Shown here: in pieces, positions 13,601 through 24,790 of the stretch
Layout of the letters: every line of letters begins with the position of its first letter
Numbering within the stretch: position 1 is the first letter of the stretch
Source of the DNA: Eutreptiella sp. 'Long Island Sound 2002'
Taxonomy: Eukaryota > Euglenozoa > Euglenophyceae > Eutreptiales > Eutreptiaceae
Reading direction: 5' to 3'
Length of the DNA stretch: 64,000 bases
Assembly: GCA_964036045.1 (NCBI GenBank)
Contig: OZ038383.1
Coordinates: 40,364,294 to 40,428,293, forward strand
Notes under the pieces: generated by a model
Told to the model about the DNA's origin: nothing
What the model saw: only the letters and a program-made list of their open reading frames with translations
Databases searched by the model: none
Translations under genes and position numbers: made by a program

Positions 13601-15125
13601 ACAGGGTTTGTATAGGGCGGAGCGGGACGACCACCTGTGCAATTTATGCAAGTTTTTGATGTTTGGGTGTTTTTTGCCACCTTAGGGACCGCGTGGTACC
13701 CACTCTAAGGGGTGCAAGTGGGGACGTTGTGCCAACATATCCAAAAGGAGAGAGAATTTTTGTTGTCTCTAGCTTTGCCTAAGGCTGCTGAGAGGGCAGT
13801 GTGAAAGACGCGAAATGGCTGTTCTCCACCCATAATCGCTTACATGTGTGCGCACAACTTGCTTTTGCAGATTTTCGCCCCCCCAAAACTAAGAAAATGC
13901 TTTTCAAGTGGGGTGGGGTGGAGGGGGGCAATGCTCATTGGGGCATGCATTTATTGGACAAAACAATCACTTTTCAATTGGTTAAACAAAGAATTCAACC
14001 CCTTGAGGTAGGGTACGCGAATAGGCCCCAAAAGGGGGCAGGTGGCGATTCCCCCATATGAATGTGTGCGTTGCTTTGATCTAACAACCTTGGCGAGGCG
14101 AGTTTGAACACTTCTATTGTGTTTAGCAAATCCACGTCGCAAAAAACCTGCACCAAGCAATGCACAACCAAGTGAGACCCAAACACCCCATATTTGTATA
14201 AAAAAAAGCCCGAAGTTGCTTCAACATAGCTGGGATGGCCATTGTAGGTGGCCACTATACCACAAACAAACTTCGGAAACTTCAATTCTTGAGCTGATTA
14301 GGATGAAGGACTGCATAAGCAGGTTGTGTACCAGTCCGTTGGGAGACCCCTCCCTACCCACACCAAATACTCAAATAGGGTAGAAAACACATGAATACCG
14401 AGTGAAACATGCTTTTCATAATTTGGATGGTCATTAAAGAGGGTCACAAAAAAAATTCTGAAAACCTCTCTTTTTGAGCTGCTAAGACTGAAATATGCAT
14501 ATGCAGCTTGTGTACATGCCAAGCCATTCAGAGACCCCCCCTCACCAAATACACAAATAGGGTAAGATACACATGAAGACTACCTAAAACATGCTTTACA
14601 TACCTTAGATGGTAATTTTAGTTGGTCAAAAAAATCAACCAAATAAGGTCCCAAACTTCCATTTTTAAGCTGCTTGGGTTGAAAAACTCTGTAAGCACGT
14701 TGTGTACAAACCAATCCATTGGGAGAACCCCCAAACACACCCAATACCCAAAAATGTCAAAAGTGGATGAATACTGCCTAAAGGAGGTTGTGTACCAACC
14801 ACTCCCTTGGGAGATTGCCGGACCTAATACCCAAAAAGGGTGAAAACCACATGAATACGGCCTAAAACGTGCTTTGCATGGCTTGGATGGTCATTTTAGG
14901 TGGTCATAAGATCACAAAAAAGGTTTCCAAACTTTCCCTTTTTGAGCTGCCCAAAGTGAAAAATTGCAGGAGGTGGTGTGTCACTCCTGTGGTACACCCC
15001 CTCCCGACACAAACACGGTAAAACATGATTTACATAGCTTGGATGGATATTGTGACAGGTCACAATATCAAATAAGCAAGTTTTGGAAACTTCCATTTTG
15101 GAGCTACCACACACAGAACAGTGAA
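7682..15125 (+). repeat. Higher-order satellite array, direct arm, 1679-bp unit
   Basis: Units begin at 7682, 9361, 11040 and 12719, exactly 1679 bases apart. A fourth unit of 1659 bases ends near 14377 and a partial fifth runs to about 15125. Each full unit holds about five or six monomers of 170-195 bases plus a 700-base non-monomer spacer (8480-9180 in the first unit). Units two and three are nearly identical. The fourth differs clearly, above all in its spacer (13455-14215), which has a G-rich run at 13461-13486. All small frames repeat at the same period and have no coding support. A centromeric or heterochromatic satellite is the simplest reading; that is inference. Confidence 0.92.
8372..8395. 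promoter_or_regulatory. Perfect 24-bp palindrome inside one monomer of each satellite unit
   Basis: GATATTGTGAC, then AG, then GTCACAATATC: 11-base arms that match perfectly. The same palindrome recurs at 10051-10074, 11730-11753, 13394-13417 and 15046-15069, once per unit. Other monomers carry only half of it. It could be a protein-binding dyad or a chance product of monomer fusion; function unknown. Confidence 0.6.
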
Positions 15126-18100
15126 AAACAACATGTGGCCCACCATGTGCTTACTCCGTTTCATTAATTGAATGGTTCTTGTTCTTTTGTTGACATACAT
15201 TGTTGTTCATGGCGCAAAATGTCATTCCTTGTCTTGAGACGATCGTGGGTCGAAATGTGTCCCATCAAACTGGAGGCACTCTCAAGGTGGTTTTCCATCT
15301 ATTTTCAAATTTTTCTGCCTTTGGTGCACAAAAATACTGACCAGGCAACCAGCAGTGCACCAATCGACGGGATTCTTTCAATTGAACGAAGAAACCACGT
15401 CAAATACTACCCCAGGAACCTTCAAAAACAGATGTGGTGCATCCCAAAAAAAAACCCGTTTTCGACAAAAAAACGAATTCCTACCAATTTCTACCAAAAC
15501 ACCCCCGGGGTCTCAAGTAGGCATTTGGCAGGGTGTGGGGTTACATCTTGAGCCTTTACAGCTTTTGGAAATTGAAACGTACAGTGTGCTGCAGTGTGCC
15601 ATGGCGGCTCAGATTTACTCGGGTAACCGTGGGTGCTTGGTTAGAAGCAAGCCTTCAGCACGGTGCAGCAGCTTTTTCCTTGTTTCCCTGATGTTGCTTC
15701 GTATCTCCTTGCGTGGCATTCTTGGGCAGCCCTACCTCATCTGATACAGGCTGCTGTCATTATCCAAAGGTGAAAGTGAGCTTTCATTTGAAACTTGGCA
15801 ATCCATGAAGGTTCTTGAGGATGAGCGCCATCAGCGACTGGCTTCATTTGGTGCTCATCAGGGCAAATAATCCACATCCAAAAGTCAGTGGCAGCAACAG
15901 AATGCTTGGAACAAGGCACAAGATTTATTATGCATGCAAGATGACAGCGCTCGGTCACATTGACACAGCACTGGGTTCTACTGAATTGCATGGCGAAGTG
16001 CTATATTCTAACCCAAGCCTGGCTCTGTCTAATTAAGGTTTTGTTGAAATGCTGGTTGTATTGCTATAGTTTATAAGGTTCATGGGCAATTTTGCCGGAG
16101 TCCCGATTGAGTGGAATGGTTGTGTATGGACACAAGCCACAACCAAGACATCTGATATGAGTGCTTATCAGCGCCTACAGATGTGTCTTAGTGGTGCATG
16201 GTTCAGGTGGGGGTGCGTGAAGCAATAGGTTGTACACAGGTTGTTTGGTGTTGGAGGTATGGCAAGTGCAGGCCTGTATGGTTGTGTGCACAGAGATATT
16301 CCGGCGATTTCAATAGGCCTTGGCACATGCAAGGAAGTGAGGCATATTTCTATTTACTTTTTCTTGGTCTGCAAATTTACTGTCAGTGCAATACGATATT
16401 TACACACTCAGTTTCAGCAGCAGTCACACTGCCACATTTGTGCATCTGCCATAGGCGTTCTTTTTTCAGCATGCTGACAGTGAATATCAGGACAGCCCCT
16501 TGAGCAATGGCGATGCCATTCCATGAGGGTTTGATTTCTTGTGTGATGTCCATTGTTCCATTTCTGGTGGATGATGCATGGTGTATTGCATTTGTTGCAT
16601 TTCAGGAGCATGAGGAATTAGTTGGCAGAAAAAAAAGAAAGACAAAAAAAATGTCATGGGGGGTTTTGGACACGCGTAAAAGTGTCATGGGGTTTTCTGG
16701 GTTTTGTGTTTTTGGATCCTCAGAATGGTGGCATCTTAGTCACCACCAAAGTACAAATTTATGCATGCACAATAGATATTTCTTTATGCATGTTGACACG
16801 TTTCATGCTTGCTTATGTCTTCATTTATGCTTTTTGCTGCATTTGTTGATCGAAAGCGACAAAAGAAAAGTTCAAGAAATTAGATTGAGAGTATGCCAAA
16901 CAATACGCCACATCCAGTTTACATGGTATTGCATGTATGTACAGCATGTACGTAATAGGGGAGTGGTTGGAGCATAATAGGGGAGTGGTTGGAGCGGTAG
17001 TGTGATGGTCTTGGGCATGTATCAGAGTCTTGAAACATATTTTTCGTGTTTGGAGTGTTTGGAATTTTGGGATTCTAGCTGCATTTTCCATGGTTGGAAG
17101 TGGCGCATATGGGTTTGAGAAAACAAGACCATACATATAGATTTCAGTTTTGGCAGAAAAACGGCCTCAGACTCAGAAAGAATGATTCCCCAAGTTTTCG
17201 TTTGTTTTTATATTCTGGGTATTTTTCTCCGAAGAAATGGTCCATAGGTGTAACCTCTATGTAATGCTGAAACCTGCATTGCAACTGTCCAATTAATTTG
17301 AATGCACTTTGCTCAAGCAATGTAGGGATTCGGGGATCCGTTTATCTGATACCACCACCTCAAGTTGGCAGGGTGTCCTTTGTAGTTGGTGCCATTTGAT
17401 GGCACTAGCTGGCGTAGCAAGCGCCGTAATGTGATCTAACACAGCATCGTGCATTGCACATTACTCAGTCTACCACGACAAGGCAAAACTGGGCATTGAG
17501 ATTGTTTCTTCAGGAAGTTGTGTTCTCATGGTTTTTTGTTTGCATTTGCAAAGCGGCGCGGCAGCGACCACGAGGGCTACCAAGTCTTTTGTCTTGAGTT
17601 CACCGCCAATCGGCATCGTGGACCATGGTAAACAAAGACACATGAAGAAAGACGTGACGCAACGGACTCCATGACATGCAGGTTCGAAAAAAAGGGTCAC
17701 CGAAAGACGAAAGTATATGCTCCTTGACCGCATTGGGTTCAACAAGGCAGCGATGAGGTATGGTTGGATACCAACATTCTGAAACACCGGTGTATTGAGT
17801 TGCCATCATTGCTTTCGAAAGAAGGGTATGGTGCAAAGATGACGCGCACTTGTGGTTCGGGCGTGAGATTTGAACCATGTGCAAGTGAAGCATTCTTCCA
17901 TTTAGTGATATTGACCCGGCAACCGATAACATAGGTTTTCCACCTTTTTGCACAGATTTCTCACACGGCACGTTATGAAAGATGAAGTATCACTTGATGA
18001 TTGGGCTGCAAATGTCGTAGGCCATTGCCATGGGGAGGAACGATATCAGTGTCAAAACGTGTTTCTTGGTGGAGCCCAAGCCATACAATACTGTGAGAGT

Positions 18101-18990
18101 CACTTTCGTGGTATGGTTTTCTGCCGACCTGCGCCCTTGTGGAGCCGCCGCTACGGGTCGGAACATGCGGCGCCAACGAGGTCCACCGGGGACCGAAAGT
18201 CAGCAAACGCCGAATCTGCCCTTAGGTTTTAGGCTGTTCCCGGTGTTTGTCGATCTGAGTAATAGAATCTCCTTTGTATGACGGCAAGAATTTTAGAAGT
18301 TGATGGGCCAACCGTATTCCTATGCACACCCATTGGATGGTGACAAGGCCATTGTCATCGTTGCTACGATAACAAAGGGTGTCCCGTGACATGCATGCCC
18401 TTGACATTCACGGACGAGAGTAACAGGATTGCGGTGGGTTGTGTGAAGAACTTCGCTAGCTTCTTGGCCACCAAAGCAATGGACTTAATTCCGAGAGCGC
18501 CGAAAATGTTTCAATCAAAATTGGCAAAAATGAAGGTTCATTTGTGGATGAGGCTAGTTGTCTCCCAGCAACGAGATTGCTTTCATAAAGACGGAAACAA
18601 ATTTGTCTTAAGATCATTGACTTCAATGCCTCCATAGTTCGCTTTTCTACATGCATTGCAGAGACAAGTGAAATGCTCGTTGAACATGCAGAGATGTGGA
18701 TGTCCGTGATTAGGAAAATTGTTTGGCGATCAAAGAACCTTTTAAACTGGCCAAGAAGCTCAGCGACAGGGCTACCGGCGAAAAACCATGCTCTAGCGAC
18801 TGAGAAGTCCTCTCATCCCAAAATGGCAATTCTTAGTTTGGAAAGGATATGTGCGGCAACCTCGGCCATGGGGATCCGAATGTGTTGAAGAACACTACTA
18901 AGGTTAATTGATGTGGCGCCAGATTGAAGGCATGGGAAGCAAAAAGTTATAGATGCATCCGAATGCACAACATGTCAGGATGGTTGAGAC
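15126..18990. other. Non-coding stretch after the satellite array
   Basis: Several frames of 70-160 codons exist on both strands, but they overlap one another and none shows a domain or a consistent composition. A 22-base direct repeat (ATAGGGGAGTGGTTGGAGCA) occurs twice near 16955-17000. Frames on the minus strand at 17470-18650 might be gene debris, but I cannot support a product. Confidence 0.4.
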
Positions 18991-18998
18991 TGAGATGG

Positions 18999-19285
18999 CA
19001 TTACAAACACACCCGTAAGGGCAGGGCATGGTACGATGCATTGTCTAACATGAGAAATGCCTCGCCGCATTGGGCCGCAGTCCATTTTTCCCAAGTCTTT
19101 TCGGTGTAGCCTATGTTGTTGAAGCATATCTTGGTAGGCGTTTTTGAAGACACGGCGCCTTTACAACATTTTTTGCCACACTAAGAAGGAACTTCATCGT
19201 GCGAAGCGCGGAATAGTGCCTCTCATCTGTCCTTGTACGTAGTTTTTGCGCCGGAGAGAGGTTCTTGGGGGTGCTAATGTGCACA
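18999..19285 (-). pseudogene. Possible transposase debris
   Basis: On the minus strand, 19285-19133 is open and protein-like, with TDERHYSALRTMKFLLSVAK, and ends at TAG. In another frame just downstream, 19109-18999 reads W..WTAAQCGEAF followed by LMLDNASYH. That last motif resembles the second catalytic Asp motif (DNAxxH) of Tc1/mariner-like DDE transposases. The match is a handful of residues and no other catalytic motif was found, so this is only a suggestion. Confidence 0.22.
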
Positions 19286-19600
19286 AAGGGCGGTGAGGAG
19301 CGGGGTCCTCAACGCCCACCATCTGTAAAAAGAAAAAGCACATGCAGAAACCAATAAACTCCTCATGTTTCGTGTAGTCAAGAAAGGGGGGGGGGGGCTT
19401 CTTGGAGCACGTTAAAGATTTCTAGCAAACCAATCATTGAAAAAATTTTTCGAAACCCGTACGAAATCATTTTTGATCGGAATTGATCAAGACTTTTGGT
19501 GCAAATGGATAAAATTCTCTCGCTTAATGGATGCCTTTAGATTCTTTAGAGTACTCTAATTACAAAAAGGGGCAGTATGAATATGACCCTATCTTGCTTA

Positions 19601-20260
19601 TTGAACAACAAAACGTCTTGCGAATATACCATGAATCTTTCTTGCAAATGACACCCTAAGTTTTAATCCTCTTGCTTTCATTTGCTGTGCAAAGGTGTAG
19701 ACAACATCGTAGTAAGAAATTTTATGAGATCCGAGGAGGAAAGGGAGTGACTATAGCGTGCTTAGCATCAAAGTAACAAATGTTGATCGACGTAGATAAA
19801 AAACATGCATACTGCAATACTTCTTGTAGTAAAAATTCTTGATTGCCGTCCATCAGGGATCTTGATCAACGTCGAACAAGATTCTTGATCGACGTCGATC
19901 AAAACACATAGTTTCTTGTAATAAAATATGGTTATTGAACAACAAAACGTATTGCGAATATACAATGAATTTTTCTTGTAAATGACACTCTAAGTTTTAA
20001 TCCTCTTGTTTTCGTTTGTTGTGCACAGGTCTAGACAACATCGTTAGTAAGAGATCCCCTGAGATCCGACATAAAAAAAATGCTTTGTGCAATACTTCTA
20101 GCAGTGAAAATTCTTGATTGCGGGCCATCAGGGATCGTGATCAACGTCGAACCAGATTCTTGATCGACGTTTATCAAAACACATAGCCTCTTGTAATAAA
20201 CACGCCTACTGCTACAAAGACAAACAACACCCATCCAGGTCCAAAAACAGATACATGCAG
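19601..20260. repeat. 330-bp tandem duplication with GATCGACGTCGATC dyads
   Basis: The segment starting ATTGAACAACAAAACGT at 19601 is repeated from 19930 with about 85-90% identity by eye. Each copy ends in a cluster of 'TTGATC(A/G)ACGT' motifs. The first copy holds the perfect 18-base palindrome TTGATCGACGTCGATCAA at 19885-19902; the second has a near-palindromic version near 20159. No gene is evident. Confidence 0.75.
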
Positions 20261-21010
20261 TTTCGACCAAAACTCAGTATTCAGTTTGTGCAATTGGTGT
20301 GTGTGGTGTTCTGTAACCAAGCACTGCAATCTACGGTATAGAAATGTGTATGTAGCATGTCTTGGGCGGCATACATCAACTTTTTGCTCCGCATCGATAA
20401 AAATTGATTTGGTGCACAAAATGCATTTGTTGTACCTTTGGCGACCATCGGGGTTCAATTTGACAGGCGACAAGGAGAACAAGTCATCCGAAACCAAAAA
20501 AGTGGAACAAACAGTAGCGTTTTTACACCGCGAAACATTTCGCTGCCATGAGCAGGAGGGGCTAAACCAGACCAGCTGGACGAAGCCCATGTGTGATCCT
20601 AGCCTTGAGAAGTTCCTCCATCAGGCTTGTTCACCCAAGGGACCCAAGAATGTCCCGGCACTCCTCAGAGACCTGTGGATATCGGCCGCAAGGACTGGAA
20701 GGTCCAAACGCCGCAACGCGCGAAAGAAGGGTATGGCCCCCTTGATTCGCCTGATCTTTATTTGTTGTGCCATACCTCCCAGTCCAAGAGTGATTCCTCC
20801 ACAAGTAACCGGAAATCCGAAGCGGAGTCATCACCCGTGAGCTGGGGCACTTGCCCCAAGCTCACATTGAGTCCTCTCCAGAAGGTTGAGCCCTCTGTCT
20901 CCAACTAGAAAGTGGCGCAATGGATGGTGGACCCCCGTTGGTACTAAAGCTACCAATTGGGTTGACCATAGGAACCCCCCCGAGACATCTTACACTCGAG
21001 AACCCGATCC

Positions 21011-21833
21011 ATGCGTTCGGTCCTAGAGGCCGACGGCAATGAGTTCTTCGACCCCAACCTCCACAAGTTGCTGGAGTCGTACCACAATAAGCTCCTTGAT
21101 GAATTCAAGGACACTGTTTTTAACGCACAGCGGAATATTCGGAAGGAGATAGAGGCCAACGCTAGCAAGAGGGGACCAGATGGATGCGTTCATCTGAAGC
21201 TCAAAAAGGACTCCAAACCCGTGGCTTCTAGCCCCATCCCAACAGCAAGTCTGCGCGAGGAGGCTTTGCAAGAGAAGATCAACTGTTTTGAGGACCGAGG
21301 GTGGATTACAGACTCCTCGAGTCCATGGGTGGCACGGGGATTTCTAGTGCCAAAACCGGGTGTAAACAAATGGATGTTGGTGATCGATTACTGGCACCTG
21401 AATTCATGTCCGGAAGAACATGAATTCCCTCTATCGGTCATTGAAGACCTCCTCTAGAGGCAACATGGGAACAACCTCTCCACTAGCCTCGATCTTGAAG
21501 ATGGGTTCGACCAGATGCCCCTCAAGGAAGAAAGTCGTCCCCTGAGGGTGATCTGTACCCCGTGGGGAGTATACCAGTGGACGGTCCTGCCCATGGGATC
21601 AAAGTGCCACCACAGATGGATACCCATTGCATCAGGAACCTTCCTTCGTCGGTAAGGGCACATATAGACGATCTGTTGGTGGGTACTCCCCCTTCCAAGG
21701 GTTCTAGGGGTAAAGGTAAGCTCTTGGACAGTTGCGTCCTCGATGAAGAGGCCATAACTGATCATTATGAGTTGGGCAAGAAACTCTTTCAATGCCTAGT
21801 TGACCATCATCTCCAAGTGATGGAGTAAAAATG
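21011..21833 (+). pseudogene. Ty3-type reverse transcriptase, broken
   Basis: RNA- and DNA-dependent DNA polymerase domain of the retrotransposon. Frame 21011-21454 carries the fingers motif VARGFLVPKPGVNKW and the first catalytic region around MLVIDYWHLN. TAG at 21455 interrupts it, but the same frame continues with LDLEDGFDQMPL and TPWGVYQWTVLPMG. Near 21600-21650 the reading moves to another frame, where IDDLLVGTP is the YxDD-type active site, with His in place of the usual Tyr. The frame then ends at TAA 21826-21828. The thumb and connection region at 21834-22150 survives only as short pieces in several frames (for example GCGHILHQGRRS, KHMKGL and DCLKGKYGG). Not functional as it stands. 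Confidence 0.88.
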
Positions 21834-22159
21834 CAAGCTTTTTCCTTAGAGGCTGTGGCCATATCCTTCACCAGGGACGGAGATCCCCGCCCCCGCGAAA
21901 GTGGCCTCATTCTTTGACTGGAGTGAAGCCATGAACCGCACCCGCAAGCACATGAAGGGTCTTCCATTTGCATACCCCAGTATGCGTCCTTGGCCGCTCT
22001 CGTGATGGACTGTTTGAAAGGGAAGTACGGGGGTGCTCCCGACGGAGGGAAGCGCAAGGTCCCAAAGGACCGCAACTTCATTGAATTGACCGAGACTATG
22101 AGGGACATTCTCACCAAATCAAGAACGCACTTTTTGAGAACTGTGCGTTGTATATCCCC

Positions 22160-22732
22160 AATGACACGGGATAATATGCAATTCACACTGATGCCTCTAA
22201 ATTTGGTGTTGGGGGCATTTTGGAGCAACAAATATCACATGGTAGCTGGGCCCCATGCGCCTTCTACTGCAAAAAACTGGAAGGCAAGACCAGGTATGGA
22301 CCCAATGGCGAACCATTGGGGCTTACCGGGCCGCGGGCGTGGTCTGTCCGTGAGAAAGAGATTTATGCTCTGGTGTCTTGCCTCCTGAAGTTCATCTGTT
22401 GGATATCGGGCCGCAAGTTCACTGTTTTCACAGACCAAAAGTCGCGCGAGTCATTGTATAAAGAAGATCTTTGTACTATGGCTGGACAAATGGGTCGTTG
22501 CCGCCGTTGGCATGAGTTCTTGTGCCGGTACAATATTGTTGTAGTATATAAGCTGGGCAAGGACAATGATGTTCCGGAGGGATTGAGCCAGTGGGCCTAC
22601 CTGGCCGGGTCGGCAAACGACACCAACTTCCATGGTGCCGACGCCGACCTAAAGGGGTATGAGGATTGGGAAGCCCAAGAAAAGGCCGTAAATGATGCCC
22701 TCCTTGATCGTTTGTGCATTAATCGCGATTAG
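22160..22732 (+). pseudogene. Ty3-type RNase H domain and linker
   Basis: This domain would degrade the RNA strand of the RNA-DNA hybrid during reverse transcription. The frame is open from about 22160 to a TAG at 22730. The expected acidic residues are visible in HTDASKFG, VREKEIYAL and VFTDQKS. Then follow HEFLCRYNIVVVYKLGKDN and an LSQWAYLAG segment, the usual RNase H end (compare the N-x-x-A-D-x-L-S-R motif of relatives). The frame continues unchanged past TAG 22730 and TAG 22844, through a Ser/Cys-rich linker, to TGA at 23165. Catalytic residues look intact, so this is the best-preserved part of the element. Confidence 0.85.
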
Positions 22733-23170
22733 GGTAATGTTCAGCCCCACTCAAGCCATACCACTAACTGCAATGGCAAGTATAAGGGGTCAACTATGTT
22801 CTCTATGGGCAACAACTACTCTTGTGTTCATTATGACCGTGCCTAGTTGGAGACGGCCACCCTAGCCAATCTTGATGCGCAAAGAAGGAGTAATGCGCTC
22901 CTTTTTCCTCACTCAAGTGCGTCGTTGGCGCTGGGTTCCGTCACAGCTGAGCCCTCTCCTTTTGTAGACCCCCCTCGCTGTCCTGACTCCGTGGACCACC
23001 ACAAGAAGAACACCTGTGGTGCTTTTAACGTGACGCAAGCTGAGTCTGCTTATTCTGACTGTGGTTGTGATTCCGAAGAGTCAGTGCATTCCGAGATCTT
23101 CGCGGACCCATGGCTGCATGGCATGTGTGGCTTGCTGCGGGAGTCTCCTGAGGCCTTAATTGCTTGAGTA

Positions 23171-24150
23171 ACTGTGCTAACGGTGCCCCTTAAGAAAACC
23201 ACTAAGTATGGCAACTACAAGGGGCACGTGCCATAGTGGCGACACCCGCGCATCAAGGTGAAAGGCAAGGCAGCATTGCTTGTTGTCATTTTAAACCAGG
23301 TCATCGTGGCTGTGCACGATTTTGCACACCTTGGCATCCCAAGACGTTGGAACCGTGCTAACGACATTTCCACGTGTGAGGGCTAGCCAACGACGACCTC
23401 CGGGGCAGTACCAAGGAAGGGGTGCATGCCCGTGAAGTCTGTGCCGGGTCGAAGGCACGACGACGCCCCCATCATGACGCCTCTGAGCCCATCTCAGTGC
23501 CTTTCTACCCCTTTGGTTCAGCGGCAATGGACTTTGTCTCACTGCCCGAAGTGAAACATCGTGAAGCAAGGGTGAATGTGGACTATGCCATGGTTGTCGT
23601 CTGCCGCCTGACGGGGTATCTCCTGGCTATCCCTTGTAAGCAAGATGGACCGGCGAGCCATAAGGTTGCCGCCCTATTTTTGCACTATTGCGCATTTTTT
23701 AAAGGGATCCCTAGGGAAATGCACTCCGACAAGCAGTCCATCATCTCCCCTGAGTTCTTCGACACTCTCTGTGGTGTAGCCGGCATAAGTCAAGCCAATT
23801 ATATTTTATAGAAGCCACAAAAAAATGGACGCGCGGAGACAGCTGTCCAGTCCATCATTAACGCCTTACGACTATACTTAGTGTGTCTTAAGCTGGAATG
23901 GGTGTAGCCCTTGCCATTCACCCTCTGGGGTCTTAACGAACTCCCGCGTGCAGTCGGCTGGTTTTTGGCCGGGACCCAATAGGGTTTGGCGATATACCCC
24001 CCCCCCTTGCCGATTAATACCGGGGTGGAGGACGCTACGGCGTACTTCCGCAGAGCGCATGGGGAACGCCAATTGGTCCAAACCAAGCTGGGTCACCTCT
24101 TGACAGAGAGTTTTAGGCGTTCCTAAAAAAACACCTATCTCCGCAGTTTC
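23171..24150 (+). pseudogene. Retrotransposon integrase, broken
   Basis: Inserts the cDNA into the host genome. The start of the zinc-binding region is recognisable as VHDFAHLGI near 23310, but its Cys pair is not clearly preserved. After a frame change near 23400, the core reads AMDFVSLPE, MHSDKQSI and NGRAETAVQS. Counting the TAG at 23809 as one residue, the second Asp and the Glu are separated by exactly 35 residues, the normal DD35E spacing. More TAG codons follow at 23905 and 23980, within sequence that otherwise keeps its frame (LPFTLWGLNELP). This indicates base substitution at these points rather than insertion or deletion. Confidence 0.85.
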
Positions 24151-24152
24151 AG

Positions 24153-24790
24153 GAGGGAGATAGGGTATGGGTGCGAACTCCGACCGATCAGCCGGGGGAC
24201 CGTCCCAAGCTGGAGCGACAAGGCAAAGCAAGCCCCGCCTGATACGTAAAGTTTCTACTAATTTATAGATACGTAGTATTCTTTAACGCCAAGGAGTTAG
24301 TCCTGTCGGTGGATAGGTTGAAACCCTACATTGCCGGACGTGACGGTATTAGACCCCCCCTCCATCACTACTCCGAACGCCAGTCCCTCCACGACGATTC
24401 ATATGTCGTCGAGGATGTCCTTGGCCATGAGTATAGGGGTAAGGGACGAGGGAAATTAAAGAATTTCAAGCGGCCCTTCGATGGTACCAAGCATATCTCC
24501 ACAATCAGCAATACAATCACCGTAATTTAAACACGCAGGGAGATAACATCGTATTTTACCGATTGCGCTACTTAAATCATGTCAGGCGCGCACATATTTG
24601 GCACAAATCACCAAGAATTCACCAAGATGGGGTTGCGGCGGGCCATACATCCCGACCACGGCAGCTTATGGATAGTTCAGTTGTGGGATTTCGATACCTC
24701 ATAAAATCCTAGGTGTTGGTGGCGAGTCAAGTACTCAGGTTTTGCACGCCTCCAATGGCATGATGTCGCTGCCTACATGACATCAATACG
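24153..24790 (+). pseudogene. Integrase C-terminal end with chromodomain
   Basis: EGDRVWVRTP and LVLSVDRLKPYI are typical of the integrase C-terminal barrel of Ty3-type elements. Then comes DDSYVVEDVLGHEYRGKG, which fits the first strands of a chromodomain, and after a frame break near 24530 the piece WWRVKYSGF. Chromodomains of this kind are known to direct insertion to chromatin carrying particular histone marks. TGA at 24240 and the frame break mean it is not translatable as it stands. Confidence 0.68.

Larger units (their letters stand above)
20286..24790 (+). mobile_element. Decayed Ty3-type (chromodomain) LTR retrotransposon
   Basis: In order on the plus strand lie reverse transcriptase, RNase H, integrase and a C-terminal chromodomain, the domain order of Ty3/gypsy chromoviruses. 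Coding is broken by at least four frame changes and about eleven in-frame stops. I could not identify long terminal repeats, a primer-binding site or a clear gag and protease. The upstream frame 20286-20840 (184 codons, with GDKENKSSETKKVEQ and an RSKRRNARKK basic patch) may be remains of the gag-protease region but has no recognised motif. The left border is therefore uncertain. The right border is set where chromodomain-like sequence ends, near 24790. Confidence 0.85.

Noticed and set aside
7930-15100. Dozens of 60-90 codon frames repeated every 1679 bases on both strands
   Set aside because: They recur only because the satellite recurs, lie on both strands at once, and change frame or length with single-base differences.
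5253-15125. CRISPR-like array of regular repeats
   Set aside because: Monomers are about 180 bases, adjoin directly, vary internally and show no short repeat with unique spacers; the window is eukaryotic.
17830-17930. B-box-like GGTTCAAATCTC on the minus strand with a weak A box upstream
   Set aside because: The T stem does not pair and no acceptor stem can be formed, so no tRNA or SINE call is justified.
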